This document shows positions 14,242-26,926 of a stretch of 64,000 nucleotides of DNA, piece after piece (the first letter of the stretch is position 1; each line of letters starts with the position of its first letter). Source of the DNA: Paratinospora sagittata. Lineage: Eukaryota; Streptophyta; Magnoliopsida; Ranunculales; Menispermaceae. The translations under genes were made by a program, and so were the position numbers. The notes beneath the pieces were generated by a model. That model saw nothing but the letters and a program-made list of their open reading frames with translations. It did no database searches and was not told the DNA's origin. The stretch is taken from contig CM069606.1 in assembly GCA_035771175.1 (NCBI GenBank), positions 28,291,816 through 28,355,815 of the forward strand. Direction: 5' to 3'.

Positions 14242-14885
14242 TGATGTGATACATTGTACTATTTCACTTATCAATAAAATGACGAAACTTTGTTTATATA
14301 TATCTTAATACATCGTTTCACTTGAATAACTATGCAGATGTCTGAAAATAATATCAATGGATATGGCAATGCACGCACGCAGTGGCCTCCTTGGCAACCT
14401 GTGGCTACTCCTCAAGAATTAGAGTCAAGTCACAACTACTTTGCATCACCAACTCCATCACCACACAGACAACGATCCTTATCGCCAGAGCGTGCATGGC
14501 TTTTTCGTAACAATCTTGCCCAAAACAACCTCGTGCCCTCATCTTGGCAGGACCTTATGCCCAAATTGTCAGGCGGCCGGATTCGAGCAACAACACGAAA
14601 AAGCATTCCACCGCTCAACCTACCTCCCCTCAAATGATGTAACCAGCACCCTCCACCACCATCTGTTAAGCAAAGGTTGGAATCTTTTGAGGACGAATCC
14701 GATTCCATTTCCTCTCCATGGTTTCCTGATGTTAAGGATTCCACTGGTCACAGTGCTATTCATGAAACATACAGCCAATACTCGGAACTAGCAAAAGATG
14801 ATGCCGGCAGTAAATCTCAAGCAGATAACCATCATAACTACTTGAATTGATTTCGATGGCAAAAATCCTTTTAAGGGGGGTAGAG
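14242..14885 (+). other. Spacer between pol and 3' LTR of the chromovirus, with overlapping non-pol ORFs
   Basis: About 640 bp, ending in a purine tract (TTTTAAGGGGGG, then TAGAG) that fits a polypurine tract before the LTR. It holds a 101-codon plus frame (14,332-14,637, start MQMSENNINGYGNARTQ, rich in Ser, Pro and Gln), an overlapping 116-codon plus frame and a 102-codon minus frame. None resembles a retroelement domain I know. It may be ordinary untranslated DNA or a remnant of an extra element gene. Confidence 0.5.
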
Positions 14886-17400
14886 TGTAATACCCTAGGA
14901 TTTTACAAAAAAAAAAAAATGTGTCGTTCGGGCAGCTGCCCGAACGTTCAGGCGTCAAATCTTCTATATAAGGAGCCCTCCCCCTCCTCATTTCTCACTC
15001 CAAATTCACTCCAAATTGTGATTTTTTTTCTCCTTTCCACTCATTCTGAGTTTTTAGTCTTTTGGGACTCTCCGTGCGGCGCAACGCAGTTCTGTCCGGA
15101 GGAAGGCGCCAAATCTGAAAGAAGAAGTTCTTATCTGAATGTGGGGGGAACGAAACATAGGTTTGTGTGTCTTATAACTTTTATTAAAGTTTACATTCAT
15201 TTATTATTATGTCTACCATTCATTTACACAGCATTGTTTCGTATAACGTTCATATTGTCATACTTATGCCTGTATATTTGAAGTTCATGTATTACACTGT
15301 TGTAATGCTGGATTTGTGGTCAATATGGCTCAACCAAACTCGGTCTTGTCCTCAGTAACTTTAAATAGTGAACTGGAGGCAGCGAGCTGCTCTAGGCGAT
15401 TGGTATTTAAGCAGACCTCGTGTCTCACCTCTCAACTGGAGACTGATCTGGTTGGTCTTATTGAAAGCTATCAACTTATACAAGTAATACTGAATGTTCT
15501 AACCTTGCACGTCATGATACCAACCCTGATAAGGATCATCAGACGTTTCCAAAGTCAGTCTAAATGTTAAGTAAAGACCAGACCAGTTCATGCAGACTAG
15601 TTCATGCATTGGCATCATACATATCACCACCTAGGGACGTATGTGACTTATGATTTATAGAATAGTTAGGAGCGATGCTCGCTATTCATCATATTTCTCT
15701 AGAGAGAGACGTACAATGAGAATCCGACTACTGCTAGGGAGGAACATCTGTACATGAATCCAGAGCGTCGTTCCTGAGGAGGGACGTACAATGAGAACCC
15801 GGCTATTCCCGGGGAGGGACATCTGTACGTGAACTTAGGCGATGTACAGTCATTAAACCATTACGAGACGGTGTCATGCATACATACATATTGATTGATT
15901 ATGATGCTCTCATGTGTATTTAAGATATTTGATTATGAAGTATGCTTTATTAATTGTTATACTCACGAACTATTTTACCCACTGAGCGAGTTAAGCTCAC
16001 TCCATTATTATCCAATTTTTCACAGGAAATTAGGGTGGACTGTGTCACGACGCCCCTGACGTAGGCTGACGTCATGACCGGCACAGTGTACTATACATTG
16101 TACATACCCATATACAGTATACAATACACTGTCAGCCTTCACGTAGTCTCACACTAATACCCAAAAGTTACAGTAAATTTTTTTTTTTTTATATATATAT
16201 ACCACAAATCAAATTCAATATAGATCTCTATAATCGTTTCATTCATTCCACAAATTAAAGTCTCCCTTGATAAATATCTATGATCATCTCATTTTATCAG
16301 ATAATATTACTATACAACCCATCTAGATGATATTACATATATATCGTGTGTAATAATTATACATATCAAAATAATAAAAATATGATCTATTTCCTCCAAG
16401 CATACGTACACGTACCAGACGAAGATTCACGTGATTATCACTCACGGATTTTTCCTTTTCCCTTCGACTCAATACCTGAAATATTGGAGGAAATGGGGTG
16501 AGCAAACAACAGCTCAGTGAATATAGTTCTTGAGATGACAATTATATACATTTAGATAAATATGGCATTTAAAATCATTTCAAACACTTATTCAACACAT
16601 GCATCATTCAACGAATATATCATACATGTCAACAACATAAATTGTATGAGTTTTCAATAACACAATGCACAATCTCCCTCCTCCGCAAGGCAAGAGAGCG
16701 GGTCTAACCCTTGTATGGCCGTACAAGGTAGACTGTGACGCCCCGAAAATTATTTCATCTAGCCCATAACCCAATTGCATTTTTGCCCAAACTCTATGTG
16801 TTGTCTTGATATGTTTGGTGTTTGTTTGATGATTGTTTAATGTTTGTATAGTTGATGCTTGATAATGTATATAAATATATGTATCATAAATTGTATATGA
16901 GTCATGTTAAATTAAAGTATAATGCATATGTTATGATTTATGCATGGGCTCATTACACCATGAATTGATATGGGTTAGGATTGATTGAATAAAAGAATAA
17001 ATGAAATTGAAAATTTGGTGTATTAAATGGATTGGACATTTAAAATACATGTGGTTGGTATGGGTAGTATGAGACCAACACATGTGAAGGTTGGTGCATG
17101 AAAGTGGACAAGTGTCCAATGCCCACTTCTCTTCTTCAAGGAAGTGCTAGAATGAGTGGAGGGAATCAAGGAGAGAATCAAGGAGAGATTTAAGGAGAGA
17201 ATCAAGGAGGGAATCAAGGAAGTGCTAGAAAGAGGTGAGTGGAGAGAAAGAAAAAGAAGAGAAAGGAAAGAAGAAGAGAAGGAAGAAGAGAGTTGCAGGA
17301 GGAAGATCCCTGCGACGTTTCCATCAAAGAGGTGGATCTTTGGAATATACGGTCAGATTGAGCTCAAATTTTATCAGCACGTTCGTAGCTTATGGTTCTT

Positions 17401-17770
17401 CATTCTGGTCGGTGGAGATCTTGATCAGAGGTTTCTTCTAAGAGATCTAACCTCTCAAACAAAGCTGGTCGGAAAGTCTGGATTTCTCGCACCGTTTCGC
17501 TCAAACTTATAGATCTCCTAAATATACCGTTAGATGGCTACCAAATTTGGGTATGTGGTTTAAAACTGATATTTATACATTCTGAACGGTGGAGATCTTA
17601 ATTAGAGGCATTTTCTAAGAGATATAACCTCTCAAACGAAGCTGGTCGGAATTTCTGGGTTTCTCGTGCCGTTTCGGTAAAACTTGTAGATCTCCTCAAT
17701 CTACCGTTGGATGGATATCAAATTTGGGTATATAGTTTATAACAGATATTTATGTATTCTGAACGGTGAA
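17401..17770 (+). repeat. Tandem 177-bp repeat inside S1
   Basis: Two adjoining units (17,401-17,577 and 17,578-17,754) and the start of a third, each opening with CATTCTG or TATTCTG followed by CGGTG(G/A)AGAT and containing AACCTCTCAAAC(A/G)AAGCTGG. The units are clearly diverged. A related fragment may precede at 17,340. Confidence 0.75.
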
Positions 17771-18850
17771 GATGTGTATACGTGTAGTATTTTGTGTGAT
17801 ATAGCCATCTGAGTTTGGGTATTTGCAGCAGGAAAGGAGAAATTGTCTGATTAGATACTTGTTCATCAAAGATACATATCTTTTCGGTCCACCGTTGGAT
17901 TGGGCTGAAATTTGGACAGAAGGTTTGTTTCTTCACATACTTCAATATGTACGGTTGATTTTGTGATTACATATTTCTATTGGTAGATTAATACATCTGA
18001 ACAGAATATTAAATGAAGAATTGGTAAGGTGCTTGTATTGGACCTAAATTTAGAATATGAACTTAGACATTTCCAAATAGCTTGCATGTCAACTATGTTG
18101 ACCTAGTTGCCATTGTTGATGAACCTATGATGCAAAATCAGTGATATACATGGCTGAACATGGTGACCTAGTGTAAATCGACAATATGGCCTAAGTATGG
18201 AAAATTTCATATTTTAGGGCTTTTGATGCTTTTGGTCTAGAATCAATGAATTGATGCAACTTATGTTTAATTAAGCATGATTAGAGTTTATTAGGCTACT
18301 GATTTGGTGGTTGTGACCATATCATGGGTTAGGCCTACTTGTGATCAAGTGACCAAATTTGGACATGTTTATGCCTAAGGAATTGAAAATCAGTATTTTT
18401 GATTAATAGAATGGTTTATGTATGAGAACTATGCATTAGAGGCCTAAGTCATGTGATTTGAGTTGAATGATGGGATTAGATGGGATTTAGGCCTATTGTT
18501 TATATGTGGGCTGATTTAGGGTTGATGTGTAATGTCTATGTGATTGAGTATAGAAATTGATGTATGGAAGGATATTGATGTATGTTTCAGGATCTTGATT
18601 GGGTTGATTCGGTTTGGTGGTCGTGTGTGGTTAAATACTCTCGCGAGGCTTGGTTGTGAGTAGACTTCATTTATGATTATATCTTTTATGTCATCATATC
18701 ACTTATATATATTGTATCTTGAAAGCATGAATGCGTTCTAATGTTTTGAATGATGCATTGATTTGAGAAAACCTTATGACTTTGGTTGGACCCATCTATC
18801 TGGCTAATAGGGGGACTTAACCTTGTCATAAGAGGGTTTCAGGAAAGAAA

Positions 18851-18954
18851 ATGATTGGGATCAACGGCACGGTGAAATAGACGTGTACTAGTAACCCAAA
18901 TAAACATGATTGGGATCAACGGCACGGTGAAATAGACGTGTACTAGTAACCCAA
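18851..18954 (+). repeat. 55-bp tandem duplication inside S1
   Basis: Two copies of a segment starting ATGATTGGGATCAACGGCAC, offset by 55 bp and identical over about 49 bp. Confidence 0.9.
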
Positions 18955-20174
18955 GGCATGTGGAATGTGAATCCAAATTGATAAACTTTTACTTGCATCG
19001 AACTTATTATAAATGCTTGATATCTATATGTTATGAGCTTTTAATCATGCTACACATTGACATGCATACATGATATTTATTGATGAGTATTGATAACATA
19101 TTTGAATTCTATTCACTGGGCATCGTTGGCTCACCCTCATTTTCCTCTTTCAGGTCCTTCTATCCCGAATAAGGGCAAAGGAGTAGTCATATCTTGAGGG
19201 CTTTGCCTGCGAGAGAATCCAAGGCCTCGATGTGAGTTGAGAGGCATTTTGATTGAATTGTGTTTTAAATTATGAAGTACTATATTTTGGATTATGTAAT
19301 TATAACACTTACCACATTGTAGTATGGGTGAGTTGGGACTTGTTAGATAGACTATGTGGGCATATGACGATTTTATTTGTACCCACAATTTAGACTTTAT
19401 GAGTATGTCAATTTTAATGGACTGTAGGGATTATGATTATTATTTATGGTTCATTTATTTATGGATTATCTCTTGTCTTGGATGATTAATACGGTGGGTA
19501 GTTTTGTTTAATACCTTTTGATATCATATCGTTGTTTGGGATAAGGCTTGTAGGGTCTCAACCACCTCACGGGAGTTGAGGAGTGGTCGGAGATGCCTAC
19601 GCCAGGCGTCCCGCCCCGGCATTCCGCACGCCATTCCCTGCGGGGTTGGTGGTCCGGGGTGCGGGGTCGCCACATAGACACAGCTTCTTATCACCCAATT
19701 CATAGTCATTTCAAGGATCACAACCCTTGTTAGGACAGACCTACTGACAATGAGAACTCGCAAAACCTCATCCGGGTCTAATTCCTAACGAAATAACGAT
19801 TAGGATTCGCAAAACCTCATCATTACAAACTCCAATTAAAATCAGTTTGCATGATCCATAAAACTCAATGTATATATATATATATATACCATGCATACAA
19901 TCAAACATTTTATATATGTATAATGTCATACAAGAACCAAATCAAGAAAACTATACTCACAGTGGTTACACAGGGTTTCTAAGCCAACCTCTAAAATCGA
20001 GCAACAATAAACGTCATTGCTTCCTCAAAAGCGTTTATCCATGCCCTTAAGCCTCAATTTAAACACTGAAATTACTCATAGAGTATCATTAGAATCATCA
20101 TTTACCGTATCAGTAGCTACTAAAATATCAAATCACCGTTCACAGTACTATTCATTTTTTTACTATTCACTATT

Positions 20175-20208
<34 letters not shown>

Positions 20209-21270
20209 TATTTTTACTATTCATCCGAAAGATGTAAATTGTATTAAAATTGTCAAATGGTCTCCAAAAATCATAAAATTGAATCTAACCACATATTCGG
20301 GGTCCCAACAGTCCAAAGAACGTTTTTTTACCTTTCTAGCGGATTTTCTATTCACGTTGGGTCAAAACCCCAATTTGTCAAAACGCCGCAAAACGGCTCC
20401 CATAGCTAAAATTAGTCCGCTAGAATCGTTACATCTAGCTTAGATAGTAATTTTACGATGAAAAATAGCAAAAATAGCTTACCGGCACGTCGAATTTGGC
20501 GCGAATCCCGCGTTTTCTCTTTTCCTTCTTCTCCTTCTTCTCTTTGTTTCTCTCGTGCGTCTCTCTGTTCTTCTCTTTCCCTTCCAGCAACCTCTTTTCT
20601 CTTCCTTTCTATTTCATTTTATTTTTTTTTATTCTAGTTGCACACGTTGGATGCAACTAGTAAGATTTTTTTTATTTTTATTTTTTATTTTATTTTATTT
20701 TTTTATTTAGATTTATATATACAAATGATTCCATGCACCTTTCTCTCAATAGTTAACCAACTCTCCATCTTGATATTTCACTTTCATTCATTCAATCATA
20801 CTCCAATCCACATTTTTTTTTAATTAACCAACCCCATAAATTAATCAATTTCATAATTTTGTTTATTTACTAATCATACACGCGTATATTTAGCGCATAC
20901 GTATCAAATACGTGTATTATCACGTGTATATTTAGCTCATACATATAAAATACGTGTATTATACATCTCGATATACGTGTACTTCAACGTATGTATTTAA
21001 TTAACATTACGGGGTGTTACAGACTGGGTGCAGATTTATGGAGCCCACATTTTGTACTCTTTGTATTATTCATTGGGGATGTTAGGGAGAATGTTCCCTT
21101 AACTATTTCATGTACAAAAATATTCTGAAATTTATTAAATCAGACTTGTACTGTATTGTATTTCTGATGTGTACTCTGATGTTACCATTGTTATGATTCC
21201 AAATGTGCTCCCCATCCTCGAGTGTACCGCCGGTTTAGGCGCGTCCGGGCGGGCTGTGATAGTTGTAACA

Positions 21271-21690
21271 ACAGTTATACAAACTGTTGAATCCTTGTCT
21301 TTGTATTTTGACAAGTGGCCTACTCATACCAGTCAAGCTAAGCACATAAGTAGTTTTCTAGCCTTTAAATCGAGAAGTATAGGTAGTTCTCTAGCCTGTA
21401 AATCGAGAAGTATAGGTTAGTCTCAAGCCTATAAGTTGAGATAAGTAGTTCTCTAGCCTGTAAGTCGAGAATGAGAGAGGTTGTTCTCAAGTCCGTAAGT
21501 TAAGAAAGCATAGGTAGTCTCTAGCCTGTAAGTCGAGAGGTTGTAAAGGTTTGATCTTTACTTGTGAGGAAGATCCATTAGTGAAGTGTTTCAAATCCTA
21601 ATTGAGGAGGTTAGGTAGTGGAGCTAGGCAAGAAATCGAACCACTATAAATCTAATGTGTCAATTCCATTTGATTTCGAACTTTATTGTT
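21271..21690 (+). repeat. LTR-like fragment with short tandem repeats
   Basis: About six diverged units of 27-35 bp between 21,350 and 21,541 of the form GTAGTTCTCTAGCCTGTAA followed by TCGAGAA. The downstream part (GTAGTGGAGCTAGGC, then AACCACTATAAATC) resembles the right part of the SIRE-like LTR near 37,943-37,985, so this is probably a fragment of a related copia LTR. Confidence 0.5.
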
Positions 21691-21700
21691 TGCCATTGTA

Positions 21701-21979
21701 TTAATTTATAAATTGTCTAAATGTCCAACACTGTATTCCATTGGCGCTTATGATAAATCCTCCATTATTCCCTATTAGAAAATTTAAACCGAAAATAAAT
21801 CTATATCTACAAGGGGTATTACTTATAAAAGTTTGAGGCAAAATATGTTTTTCACCATTTATTATTATAGGAATATTACTGATACATTTTGTTATGAGTA
21901 TTTGTTTTCCATCAAATTGTCCTATATTGATTGGAATTCTTAGTTTGTTTCTATCTTCTATAAGAACTACACATTTCAT
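21701..21979 (-). pseudogene. Caulimovirid-like aspartic protease region (C-terminal part)
   Basis: A 92-codon frame ending QCWTFRQFIN, with FGLNFLIGNNG, which resembles the (I/L)(I/L)G.(N/D)(F/W)L segment late in retroviral-type proteases. The catalytic Asp-Thr-Gly-like segment should lie just upstream (about 21,985-22,020) in another frame, so a frameshift splits the domain. An acidic linker (22,130-22,260, runs of Glu, Asp and Ser) precedes it, as in caulimovirids. Confidence 0.5.
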
Positions 21980-22329
21980 GTATAATACTTTTATTTGCTC
22001 TTGTATCTACCATAGTCATTATTTTTTATGTTTTATTTTTAAAAATTAATTTTGTTTCTATATTAAGTAATTCGGTTCCTGTTTTAAATACTTCATGAAT
22101 TACATATAAATTATTTTTTATATAGTTTTTTTCACTATCTAAATCTTCTTCTGAATTATTACTTTCTTCTAAACTATCACTACTACTAACATCGCTTTCA
22201 CTATCTATATATATTATTTCATCGTCGTCTGATTTTAGCCTTTCTATATTTATTATATCTTCTTCTAGAAAATATGGTAATTTTTCTAATATGTTTGCCT
22301 CTAAGTCTTTTCTCTCAGGACAATTAGGC

Positions 22330-22931
22330 TTTATATGTCATTTTTTTTCCACATAAAAAACATTTGCAAGTTTTTTTTTATTATTCTTTTCCCCTTTTTA
22401 GAGGTTTTTCTAACTTTTTCTTTGACTTTAGGTTTATTATATTTTTAAAATTTTCTTTTGTAAAGTTTTCGATTTGTTGGGTGGTATGATTTTTTTCTTT
22501 CTTTTTGTTTTAGATCTACTTTTTCTATCACATCCAAATGTTGCCACTTCAAAAAAGTTATTGCACATTTTGTTAAAACCATTTTTGGTTTGTTTTCTTA
22601 CTTTTTCTGTTACACAATATTCTTTTATTTTCATTCTTATTAACTCTATTAATGGGGCTAGTGTACTTACATATTATTTATCTTGATTTTCATTGAAGGA
22701 GTTTACTATTTCAATATAGAGTTTCTCTCCTAAGGCTCCTGGAAGTTTAGTGACGAATTTCATAATTAATTCTTTATTGAAAGGATCACCTATTTGACTC
22801 CAATAATTATAAAAAGTATTGGCATATTCATCAAAGTACTGTAAATTACAAATTTTTAATTGTTCTAAGTTTCTAATGGAATTAATTGGTGTTAATGATT
22901 CATCTTGTATTCCTAATACTAGTTTACTCAT
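22330..22931 (-). pseudogene. Caulimovirid-like capsid region with Cys-rich motif
   Basis: The 85-codon frame at 22,674-22,931 contains WSQIGDPFNKELIMKF and TKLPGALGEKL, typical of the conserved capsid core of caulimovirids. It breaks at a stop; Lys-rich sequence and a Cys-rich piece (CKCFLC, about 22,355) follow, the expected nucleic-acid-binding knuckle at the capsid C-terminus. Frame is lost several times between them. Confidence 0.55.
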
Positions 22932-23822
22932 TAAATCTATAAAACTGAGACCTGTAATATTTGTATCAAAATCATTAAGTAGATCTTTACTATGTTGTTC
23001 AGAGTGTGTTCTCCCATCCCATATAAATTTATTTTTCTTGAAATCCTAAAGTACTTTCTAAATATAAAAGTTTATATTTTGGATCGACTATATTTGAAAG
23101 ATCACCCATTGATTTTCTAATTAAATTTCCTTCCCAATTTTTAAATTATTTTTTTCAATCTTTAGGATTTATCCTATGTAAGCTTAATATTATTAAATCT
23201 TGAAATTTATCTTCTTTTCCCCATCCTTCTAGTCTCTTTTTTATCTAAATATTCTTTCTGCTTCTTTATATTCTAATTTTTGTGGTGTATATTTATCTCT
23301 TTTATCAAAATAATTTTCTATCGTTATAGGTTCTAATATTGGTTTTAGAACTTTTTTACTACTTTCTCTTTCTTTTGTCTTGACTTCTCCCGTAAATATT
23401 TCATTATGTTGTTGTTTAATATTTATATTAAAGAGGTCTAAATTTAATTTTTTTGATTAAGATTTCGTTTATTTCATTATTTGTATAATCATTGTTACAA
23501 AGTTCTTCAAATTCTTGTTCGGTCATAAATTTAGTGGGTGTTCAAAGATTTCATCGATAATTTGATTTCTATTATTTTTAATAAGTTCTACTTTATTGCT
23601 TTCATATTCTAGCATATTTATTTCGCTTTCTTTTTCTTCTTCGACAATTTCTGCGTTGTCATTCTTTTATAGTTAACAAATCTTTGTGCTGCTTGATTAT
23701 TCCTATTTTTATATATTTTACTTTGTTCATGATATTAAACAGTTTTTTCTAGCTCTAAAGGTGGTAATTGTCATTCTAATTCATTCAATTAACTATAACT
23801 TAACTTTTATGGCAATATCATA

Positions 23823-24116
23823 TTAACATATTGACTTTGAAAACATTCTACTAGATATTTTTAATCTAATATTTTTGAATTCACTATTTATTTTAAATCC
23901 TCTAATTTGAACACTTAATTTTATAATATTTTCTGCGAATTCTCTTACATCTTCTATATCTTTATTAGGTAAGCACCCTATTGCTATTTTATTTCTTAAA
24001 TCTATTTTTGCACTAGCTATTTGGGCTTGTTGACGATCACTAAATCTTCCATCGTAGAAATATTTATGAGCTTTTGTGTCTAACCCTTCTCTAAGTTGAC
24101 TTATTACTCCTATCAT
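23823..24116 (-). pseudogene. Fragment of caulimovirid-like polyprotein upstream of the capsid
   Basis: 97-codon frame with GLDTKAHKYFYDGRF and DRQQAQIASAKIDLRNKI. I do not recognise the exact domain. The position upstream of the capsid region fits the stretch between movement protein and capsid. It ends in a stop and is flanked by frameshifts. Confidence 0.4.
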
Positions 24117-24499
24117 TACTACTCTTATATGTATATTAGAATATTTTCTCTTGTAATAATTTTTCTTGAGCTTGTGGCCTTATTAGAGTTATAATTTATC
24201 TTTTATTTACTACAACTATTTTTTATTCTTCTTTATAAATAAATATTTCATTACTAATTTTATCTTTTAAGTTTTGATGATATAGATTTTTCTTTTTAAT
24301 TTTATTAAATCTTTGTTCTAATATTTTATCTCCTTCTGTTTCGTGTATTAGATCTTCAGTTCTTTCTATTATTTCTTTTCCTTTTGTTTTCATTTAATAT
24401 ATTTTTAACTTTTTCGACTAGACTATCTTTTTCACTTACTGAGATTTTGTTTTTAATATTCTGTTAGGTCCTAAAATATCTCTAATTGATTGTGTTGAG

Positions 24500-25330
24500 G
24501 TTTCAGGCGCTTTATATTCTTGGTTTATTGAAATAATCCTTGTAGTTAGATTATCTAATTGTTCTTCAACACTTCAATTTTCTCTTCACTAATTATTTAA
24601 GTAGTTATTTCTTTAGCCTTAATTATATTGGCTAAATTTACTAATCTTCCTTCTAATACTTCTAATTTATGGCCTAATTGTAGTATTAATTGGATTATAG
24701 GTATTAGATTGAGATTGTTGTACTATATTACTATTAGTTGCAAATTTTATATTACTAAAACCTATAGGGTCTATCTCAGGTATGTTTTCTTTTACAGTTT
24801 TTAATACTTCTTGAAGAAATTTATTATTCATTCACTTACTAATTTCCAATTACTTAACTGTTTTTGTTGCTCTTTTTAGGTTTCTGATATTTTTTCTATT
24901 TCTAGTAATATATTTTTTAGTAGTTTATGTAGTTGTGTATTATCTTGAATTTGTGTTTTATTTGCTAATATTCTTCTAAAGTCTTGTTTATCAGGAATAT
25001 TTGTAATAGTATTTCTTAAACTATCTATAATTGACTTAATATAATCTAGATTTGATTGTAATGTATTTATTTTAATTTTTTCTACTGATTCAGTAAGGTC
25101 AGTAATTCCTTTAGTATTTCTTTTTAAATTATGTTTTAAATTTTGACTAAAATTGATGGATAGACTTACTATACTATTTAGCTGAGTATTTTATTTTATA
25201 TGGAGTTGATGTTTTCCACTATAAAAGTTACAAGTAATTTTAAATCCTTCAATTAAATTTGATTTAGTCTTTTTATAAAGATCTAGATCTAGATAATTGA
25301 TTGTTGTAAAATCGTGTATTGCTAAGTAAT
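24500..25330 (-). pseudogene. Coiled-coil-like part of the caulimovirid remnant
   Basis: Broken minus frames rich in Ile, Leu, Asn, Lys and Gln with heptad-like spacing, for example around 24,850-25,180. Such regions are common between movement and capsid domains in caulimovirids. No defining motif seen. Confidence 0.35.
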
Positions 25331-25648
25331 TAGGTTGATGCATATGTTTTAGTCACTAAGTTTTTCATAGTGTTTTGATTTATTGATTTTCTTATTTTTA
25401 TTGCTAGATTTAGAGAGATTAGTTTTGGGACTATAATATTTATATAATATATAATCCAATGAAAAGGTCTCCAATATTTTATAATTGAAGCTAAAGCTTT
25501 TGGTTCTCGGATTATTCTAAAAATTCCAAAGAGATGTAAAAATATCAACAGGGTAAGTATTAAAACAAATATAGCACATAGAAAGAAGGACTACTCCTAT
25601 AACGGTATATAATTTTTTAATTAGCCACAGCTCGATACTAATTTTTTC

Positions 25649-25993
25649 ACAAAATTAAATGTATGATATTAATGAGACAGCTTCATGCCTGACACGTTAA
25701 AAATTTGCCAACACGCCTTTAAATGGCTTAAAACGACAAAACAACTTAGCCAATGGACTTACAGTTATGTCCTCATTAAATATTATACTTTTAACTTTAT
25801 GCCAGAAACTATTAAGCAGAGATTTTTCTCCACAAAATTAAATGTATGATATTAATGAGACAACTTCATGCCTAACACGCCAAAAATTTGCTAATACGCC
25901 TTCAAATGGCTTGGCCAATGAACTTATTGTGCTGTCCTCATTAAATATTATACTTTTAACTTTATGTCAGAAACTGTTAAACAAAGATCTTTT
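25649..25993. repeat. Tandem duplication in the caulimovirid region (about 180 and 163 bp)
   Basis: Unit 1 (25,649-25,827) and unit 2 (25,831-25,993) both start CACAAAATTAAATGTATGAT and share TCCTCATTAAATATTATACT. Unit 2 lacks about 20 bp in the middle and differs at scattered sites, so the duplication is old. Confidence 0.85.
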
Positions 25994-26926
25994 ACTAATT
26001 AAATACTATAATCATTTATAGTTTCATACGCTTCTTTTGTGTCTTACCCCAAACTAAAATGTAATACTTTTTATTTCTATGATTTCTTAATAGAAATTAT
26101 TATTTACTTTTTTCTACAACAGAATTTGTGTATGAGAGCTAAAGAGAATGAAGTAAGCATTAGCTAGATTGAGAGTAAAATCTAATTTATTCATGCTAAA
26201 TTAAACATACTTTCAATGATGGACTTGAACACAAAGACTCTTGAAAACTTGAAAACACAGATCTTGAAAGACTTCAGTACGAAGGGCAAGACATATTATA
26301 CCATGGTTATTCCTTCGCATTACAAAATATTTTAATCCCATGTCTTATAATTGAGCATTACTATTCTTGAATTCCTTTACTATTTGTTTTATTAATAGTA
26401 GTCCTACTTTTTCTTTATAAAAGATGAAAACACAACTATATCACATGCTTTGTCGGTTTTGCAGTTGTCCAGCTGTCCTTATCCTTTTATCATATTTTCA
26501 ATATTATAGAGTTTTATTGCATTGAAATTTCCCCACCACTCATATTCTTCATCATCTTGTTCTTCGTCAGCATCAACTCTGTAAAATTCGACTTTGTATT
26601 TTTCTACTAATTCCTGGTAATGAGTCTTAGACGAAACAAAATTTCATAACAATCTTAGTCACAATAAATTTTTTGATATAAATCTTCGACAATTAATTTA
26701 TGATTTTCCGTTAGTTCTTGCAACCAAAAATCAGTACCAATTACTCGTGCTCTCTAATGTCGAATTTATTTTCTAATTGAATGAGTACAAACACATGGCT
26801 CCTCATATCGTAATATTCTTAGATTTTGATCATGACCACTTAGTATTTTATTTTGTGTTGAGAAGGTATAATGCTGTCAATTTTTATCCATTTTGGTGGT
26901 TTGAAATTAATAATGGCCTCCACATA
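25994..26926. other. AT-rich stretch without a supported gene
   Basis: Lies within the caulimovirid remnant. A TTTATAAAAGATG box is visible on the plus strand near 26,413, but nothing shows that it is used. No open frame of note. Confidence 0.4.

Larger units (their letters stand above)
16734..19674. mobile_element. Solo LTR S1 (2.94 kb) nested in the A-family solo LTR
   Basis: TGTGACGCCCCGAAAA at the left, GGGGTCGCCACA at the right, target duplication TAGAC at 16,729-16,733 and 19,675-19,679. No protein-coding signal. Shares its ends and a conserved stretch around TCACTGGGCATCGTTGGCTC (near 19,114) with S2 at 57,103-61,503, so both belong to one LTR family. Contains tandem repeats listed separately. 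Confidence 0.88.
16043..21021 (-). mobile_element. Solo LTR of the A1/A2 family inserted in the chromovirus LTR
   Basis: TGTCACGACGCCCC at 16,043 to GGGGTGTTACA at 21,021, with a 5-bp target duplication GACTG at 16,038-16,042 and 21,022-21,026. Net length is about 2.03 kb without the inner insertion at 16,734-19,674. No internal region is present, so it is a solo LTR left by recombination between two LTRs. Contains (ACTATTC)n at about 20,150-20,225. Confidence 0.9.
14886..21270 (+). repeat. Chromovirus 3' LTR (about 1.4 kb net), split by a nested solo LTR
   Basis: Starts TGTAATACCCTAGGATTTTA directly after the purine tract. The left part is 14,886-16,042, the right part 21,027-21,270, ending GTTGTAACA. 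The two parts are separated by the solo LTR at 16,043-21,021, which is flanked by GACTG on both sides. The right end is inferred from TG...CA and is less certain than the left. Confidence 0.7.

Noticed and set aside
17401..17754. 177-bp tandem repeat as a possible centromeric satellite
   Set aside because: Only two full, diverged units inside a solo LTR with clear ends; the length match to satellites is a coincidence.
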